51,712 nt of DNA from Ophioceras dolichostomum (Eukaryota > Ascomycota > Sordariomycetes > Magnaporthales > Ophioceraceae), in NCBI GenBank assembly GCA_003049485.1, contig PYST01000152.1:39522-91233 (forward strand), given 5' to 3'. Made by a program: the position numbers and the translations under genes. A model generated the notes under the pieces. The model was given only the letters and a program-made list of their open reading frames with translations. It made no database searches and was not told the origin of the DNA. This document shows, piece after piece, positions 46,694-51,712 of the stretch; the first letter of the stretch is position 1; the number at the start of each line of letters is the position of its first letter.

Positions 46694-46700
46694 TGACTCA
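46694..46700. promoter_or_regulatory. TGACTCA site, GCN4/CPC-1 type, second copy
   Basis: GGTTGACTCATC, between the two divergent genes, 542 bases before the 47242 ATG. Confidence 0.4.
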
Positions 46701-46963
46701 TCGCTGGCTTGTTTAAGAGCTCAGATACTGGGGGTGTCGCGCCGTCCCAAGACTGCGATGAGTCTTCTTTCTTTTAGTTCTGCTGTGAGAATATCGTCAC
46801 AACTCTGACGAGGATGCGAGTATAGCTGCAGTCATAGCTAGCTTCCCACCTCTCTTCTTACGAAGGTTCCTTGGCATACAACGTACGTTCTCCCGTCGTT
46901 TTGACCAATTCCAATCCCCTAAGCTTGGTGTCTTGGTCTCCGAGAAGGAACGCTCGTGGGAGG

Positions 46964-46990
46964 CGGACTGCGGACTGCGGACTGCGGACT
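46964..46990. repeat. CGGACTG heptanucleotide repeat
   Basis: Three perfect CGGACTG units and most of a fourth in the divergent promoter region. Confidence 0.95.
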
Positions 46991-47236
46991 TCAGACTATA
47001 GCTACCTGTGCTGGTTGATGAGGAAGGAAGGGACTGGACTATCGCTATCGAAGGGCCCCTGGACTGACAGCTCGGCGACTCCACTTTCGACGCTTCTCGT
47101 CGAGTCACAATCACCTCCTCAGTGCTTCAGTGAGTTACCATTCTCTAATTGAATCGCGTGTGCAAAATTCGCGGTCCAACTTCCGTGCTCGGATAAGGGG
47201 AATGCCCTGTTGAGGTAGAGGGAGAAAAAGCCTGCG

Positions 47237-47245
47237 ATGCGATGA
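47237..47245 (+). other. Two-codon upstream ORF overlapping the long start codon
   Basis: ATG CGA TGA: Met-Arg-stop. The stop codon overlaps the ATG at 47242 (ATGA). Such an arrangement can favour re-initiation or leaky scanning, and could reduce use of 47242 in favour of 47383 or 47851. Role is inferred. Confidence 0.4.
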
Positions 47246-50200
47246 GCCTCGGATTCGGTCCACAAAGGCGCATGTATCTCGATGGCCTACCTCGGAGCAA
47301 TCCGTCTTGTGGGCTGTTGTTGTTCGGGCGTGTCTCGGCCTCGGCCCTGGCAGTTGGTACTGCATCAGAACAGCGGTTATCGATGAAATCGGCAGCTGCT
47401 CCTGCACAAGCGTTCGCCCGAGGATCGCCTCGCCTGCGCAGTCGTCCGGGGTTTAGGTCCCGCACATTCAGCACGGCGCTCCTCCGAAACTTTTCCACAG
47501 CGAACCCGGCCGGTGGTTCTTCACTACTAGCGCCAACTCCATTGCCCCTCCTCCACTCCCTCCCCCCAGACTTAGACTCAAAGACCGCAGACTTCGGGGT
47601 GAAGACCGGAGCCCCCCGCCGCTGTTTTTCTTTCCCATCTATCAGTGCCGGAGCACAAGCAGTGCCAGCAGTGCAAGCAACACCACAAGCGCCGAATCTT
47701 GGTCGTCGTCGTCCGGACCTGAGGGACCTGAGGTTCAACTACGCCCAATACTGCGGGCATCAGACACAGTCTCCTTCAAGTTTCTGCGTCTCACCGCCAA
47801 ATCTCTCGCCCTCGAGCATAACTAGAAGACGCCTCGGCACCACCACCAACATGGCTTCTGTAGCTACTAAAATTGATGGCACTGCCATTGCAAAGAAGAT
47901 TCGGGAACGCCTGCAGGCTGAGATCCTGGAGAAGCAGAAGGCGAACCCTCACTTTCAGCCATGCCTGAAAATCATCCAAGGTTAGCTTAAAACTCTCGCT
48001 AGTCCTGTGCTAACTCGACTAGAGTCGAAAGACGAACCAATTGCTTGATTGAGAGCAAACGCAATACAGACTGACAGAGCATACTCTTGCTTTTTTATCT
48101 TACCCGTGAAGTGGGTGATCGATCGGACTCATGTAAGTTCCAAGCTTCAACCCCCACTCGCCGTCTTGCCGCCATGCTGCTTTGCCGCCATGCATGTTGC
48201 TTCTTGTGGCCAAATGTCTACCGCGATCTTAACCACTTACACACTGCATGTCATATCACGATGCAGCCACCTATGTTCGCATGAAGCTGAAAGCCGCCCA
48301 GGAGGTAAATCACAACTCCGTCCCCATCCACCCTCGCTTGTGCTTGCAACAGTTGCTTGTTGGCCGTACTGTCATGATCGTGAATTTCAAGTAACGGTTC
48401 TCACTGTAATACTTCTACCTAGGCTGGGATACAATGTGAACTGCTACACTATCCCGAGACCATCTCAGAGGCAGAACTGCTCGGGCAGCTGCACCGGCTG
48501 AACAGTGACCCCAAAGTTCATGGCGTGCTGGTACAACTGCCGCTTCCCAAGCACCTGGACGAATATGCGGTCACGTCGGCCGTGGCTGACGAGAAGGATG
48601 TGGACGGATTCGGTGCCACCAACATCGGCGAGCTGGCAAAGCGCGGTGGCCGTCCCTTCTTTGTGCCCTGCACGCCCAAGGGTGTCATGGTCCTGCTCCA
48701 GGAGACAGGCATCGAGCTCCGTGGCAAGGATGCCGTCGTGGTCGGCCGCAGCGATATCGTGGGCAGTCCCGTCAGCTACCTCCTGAAGAATGCAGACGCC
48801 ACAGTCACCGTGTGCCACTCCAAGACGGCCGGTCTGGAGGAGCACATACGCCGGGCGGATGTTGTGGTCGCTGCCATCGGCCAACCAGGCTTCATCCGTG
48901 GCGAATGGCTCAAGCCTGGCGCCGTTGTCATCGACGTTGGCACCAACTACATCCCAGATGCCAGCAAGAAGTCTGGCCAGCGGCTTGTGGGCGATGTAGA
49001 CGCTGAGTCGGCGGCCAAGGTTGCCTCCTATCTGACACCCGTACCGGGTGGCGTCGGGCCCATGACGGTGGCCATGCTGATGCAGAACGTCGTCGACGCG
49101 GCAACCATGCACACGGAGCGCCAACGCAGCCGCAAGTCGGTGCCGCTTCCCCTGAAGCTGCTCGATCCCGTGCCCTCTGACATCGCTATCTCGCGAGCGC
49201 AGGCGCCCAAGCAGATCACACGCGTGGCTGAGGAGGTGGGGATCGCCGCGGGCGAGCTGGAGCCATATGGCGCCTACAAGGCAAAGGTGGACCTATCGCT
49301 GCTTAACCGGCTTGGACACCGCCGTGACGGACGCTACGTCGTGGTTACTGGAATCACACCGACGCCCCTGGGTGAGGGCAAGTCGACCACCACCATGGGC
49401 CTCGCACAGGCCCTCGGCGCACACCTTGGCCGCCCAACGTTCGCCAACGTACGCCAGCCCAGCCAAGGACCGACCTTTGGCATCAAGGGCGGCGCGGCAG
49501 GCGGTGGCTACAGTCAAGTCATCCCCATGGACGAATTCAACCTGCATCTAACAGGTGACATCCATGCCATCACAGCGGCCAACAACCTCCTTGCTGCCGC
49601 CATCGACACGCGAATATTCCATGAAAACACCCAGAAGGACGGTCCGCTTTACAAGCGTCTGATACCGATCAAGAACGGCAAGCGTGTCTTCCCTGCCGTC
49701 CTCCTGCCCCGCCTACGCAAGCTGGGCATCGACAAGACCGACCCGGACACTCTGACGCCTGAGGAGATCACCCGCTTTGCGCGGCTCGACATCGACCCGG
49801 CCACCATCACCTGGCGGCGCGTTCTGGACGTCAATGACCGGCACCTGAGGGGGATCACCATCGGCACGGCGCCGACGGAGCGCGGCCAGACGCGCGAGAC
49901 CGGCTTCGACATCTCGGTGGCGAGCGAGTGCATGGCGATCCTGGCGCTGAGCACCAGCCTGGCTGACCTGCGCGCGCGACTAGGCCGCATGGTGGTTGCC
50001 ACCTCTCGCGGCGGCGACCCAGTGACGTGCGACGACCTCGGCTGCGGCGGCGCACTGACGGCTCTGATGCGCGACGCCACCAAGCCCAACCTGATGCAGA
50101 CGCTCGAGGGCACGCCGGTCTTCATCCACGCCGGCCCGTTCGCCAACATCAGCATCGGCAACAGCTCCATACTCGCCGACAAGATGGCCCTCAAGCTGGT

Positions 50201-51182
50201 CGGCACCGAGCCCGACGAGGACCACGCCTCTCGCGCCGGCTTCGTCGTCACCGAGGCCGGCTTCGACTTCACCATGGGCGGCGAGCGCTTCTTCAACATC
50301 AAGTGCCGCACCTCGGGCCTCGTCCCGGACGTGGTCGTCATCGTCGCCACCGTGCGCGCCCTCAAGGTCCACGGCGGGGGACCGCCCATCGCGCCGGGGG
50401 CGCCGCTGGACCCGATCTACAAGCAGGAGAACATCGACGTCTTGCGCGCCGGCTGCTGCAACCTGCGCAAGCACGTCGCCAACGCGCGCCGCTACGGCGT
50501 CCCCGTCGTCGTGGCCATCAACAAGTTCTCGACAGACACCGACGCCGAGGTGGCCGTCGTGCGCGAGGAGGCCCTCGCCGCCGGAGCAGTCGACGCCGTG
50601 CTGTCGGACCACTGGGCCGAGGGCGGAAAGGGCGCCGTCGACCTCGCCAAGGCCGTCGCGGCCGCCAGCGAGCTGCCCAAGGAGAGCTTCGGCCTGCTGT
50701 ACGGCCTCGAGGGCAACACGGTGCTGGAGCGCATCGAGACCATCGCGCGCGAGATGTACGGCGCCGCGGCCGTGGAGCTGTCGGAGCTCGCGCGGTCCAA
50801 GATCGAGACGTACACGCGCCAGGGCTTCGGCAACCTGCCCATCTGCGTGGCCAAGACGCAGTACTCACTGTCGCACGACCCGGACCTCAAGGGCGCGCCG
50901 GAGGGGTTCACAGTGCCGATCCGGGACGTGAGGATGGCTGCCGGTGCTGGATATTTGTGAGTTGGATCTTTTTTTTTTTTGTCTAACTCTCCCTTGCTAT
51001 GTAGTACACCCGGATGTATGTCTGGTCTTACTGACATGCCCTCCGTCTCCCCCTCGCTCGCGCCCTGCTGCAGATATGCCCTCGCTGCCGACATCCAGAC
51101 CATCCCGGGCCTGCCCACCGCTCCTGGATATCTCAACGTCGACGTCGACGCCGAGACGGGCGAGATCGACGGCCTGTTCTAA
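47242..51182 (+). CDS. ADE3: Trifunctional C1-tetrahydrofolate synthase, possibly dual-localised
   Basis: Supplies one-carbon units by three activities: 5,10-methylene-THF dehydrogenase, methenyl-THF cyclohydrolase and 10-formyl-THF synthetase. Exons: to 47980, 48112-48132 (21 nt), 48267-48304, 48423-50956, 51074-51182; all GT-AG. From the ATG at 47851 (MASVATKIDGTAIAKKI) the product is 943 aa, the cytosolic length. The frame is open for 203 more codons to an ATG at 47242; within it MKSAAAPAQAFARGS (47383) begins a basic, acid-free stretch with RTFST and RNFST, like a mitochondrial presequence. Dehydrogenase motifs: YVRMKLKAAQ with the catalytic Lys, VQLPLP, GRSDIVGSPVS, PVPGGVGPMT. The synthetase half has the P-loop TPTPLGEGKSTTTMGL. 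The last exon completes YALAADIQTIPGLPTAPGY. The enzyme call is secure; the long isoform is inference. Confidence 0.95.
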
Positions 51183-51712
51183 AGGGATATAGGACGGTGA
51201 ATGTGATCCAGTCTCTGTCGTCACTGCTCTCTCTTCCCTCACCTTCTTGCCCACGGAACGGATGGACGGGGATTTATTTTCTCGCCTCTTCTTTCTTGCC
51301 ATGTAACCTCACGCGCCTCGCACAAAAAAAAACGCAATTTCAACAACGCATATATCACTCTGCTCAAAACGATTACTCCCCATTTCACATCGGGTTGGTC
51401 AGGTAGGCTTTAGATTCATTCCGTGTCTCCGTAGAGCTCACTAGAATCTGGCTTTAGATACGAAGAATACAAAATCACTTTTCCACCCTTTCAATTGTTT
51501 TGCTCTTGGCTTTGGCTTCGTGAGGTGGCTTCGACTAGTCCGAAATAGTGAACACAGCTGCTTTTTTCCCTTCCTCTTTCCTGACTTTAGTGTGCAACAG
51601 AATGTTTGGTCTAAATCATACACATAACGTGGTTCACCACTGCGTGGGCCACACCACTGAGTGGGCCACTTTCCTCTGCCACCACCACTTCCAACTTTGA
51701 CACGCGTTTTTT
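51183..51712. other. Region after the C1-THF synthase stop
   Basis: 530 bases to the right edge, probably the 3' UTR followed by intergenic sequence. No coding frame with recognisable content is seen. Confidence 0.6.

Larger units (their letters stand above)
46212..47241. promoter_or_regulatory. Divergent intergenic region, eIF3i / C1-THF synthase
   Basis: About 1.03 kb to the first start used here for the folate gene. It holds two TGACTCA words (46505-46511, 46694-46700) and a GAGTCA (47102-47107). A CGGACTG heptamer repeat lies at 46964-46990. Confidence 0.55.

Noticed and set aside
50027..50986. 319-aa Arg-rich plus-strand frame inside the folate enzyme gene
   Set aside because: Shifted-frame shadow of the formyl-THF synthetase domain.
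1..51712. tRNA, rRNA, transposon, CRISPR, biosynthetic cluster
   Set aside because: I looked for B-box and rRNA words, terminal repeats, transposase or reverse-transcriptase motifs and clustered biosynthetic enzymes and saw none; small RNA genes could still be missed by eye.

Overview
The window is nuclear DNA of a filamentous ascomycete (Pezizomycotina, most likely Sordariomycetes). The evidence is short GT-AG introns of about 50-200 bases, some with visible CTAAC-type branch sites, C-ending codon preference in the conserved genes, CT-rich sense-strand leaders, and a gene set that reads as fungal orthologues (PCT1, VTC1, ISWI, TIF34/eIF3i, ADE3/MIS1, a fungal-type Hv1 channel). I see no rRNA, tRNA, transposon, CRISPR or secondary-metabolite cluster. 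Species cannot be fixed from this sequence alone.

Layout. (1) 1-2880, minus: the 5' part of a large His/Ser/Gly-rich C2H2 transcription factor that runs off the left edge; its first zinc finger is assembled from three exons, one of 26 nt. (2) 2881-16073: about 13.2 kb with no convincing protein gene, full of CT-rich tracts, microsatellites and CCTA/TAGG palindromic repeats; it lies upstream of the factor and downstream of PCT1. (3) 16074-18723, minus: choline-phosphate cytidylyltransferase, four exons. (4) 20964-22034, minus: F-box protein with a Cys/His-rich C-terminus. (5) 24153-24951, minus: Tctex-type dynein light chain, four exons. (6) 25635-26102, plus: VTC1. (7) 26787-27506, minus: Alba/Rpp25-like protein. 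(8) 30691-32733, plus: AHC1-type zinc-finger protein. (9) 33775-34394, minus: secreted GPI-anchored Cys/Thr-rich protein. (10) 35676-36603, plus: voltage-gated proton channel Hv1. (11) 38486-39337, minus: TAPR1/HAPSTR1-like protein with polyQ. (12) 40415-44158, plus: ISWI ATPase. (13) 45073-46211, minus: eIF3i. (14) 47242 or 47851 to 51182, plus: trifunctional C1-tetrahydrofolate synthase with a probable alternative mitochondrial N-terminus.

From the dynein light chain to the folate enzyme, ten successive genes alternate strand, giving five divergent promoter regions and four convergent 3' regions. The genes do not form one pathway; most are housekeeping functions (phospholipid synthesis, vacuolar polyphosphate, chromatin, translation, one-carbon metabolism, proton transport). 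Points most worth a second look are the Hv1 channel, the probable dual localisation of the folate enzyme with an ATGA-overlapping upstream ORF, the zinc-finger microexon, the 13 kb gene desert, paired CACGTG sites before VTC1, and TGACTCA sites between eIF3i and the folate enzyme.
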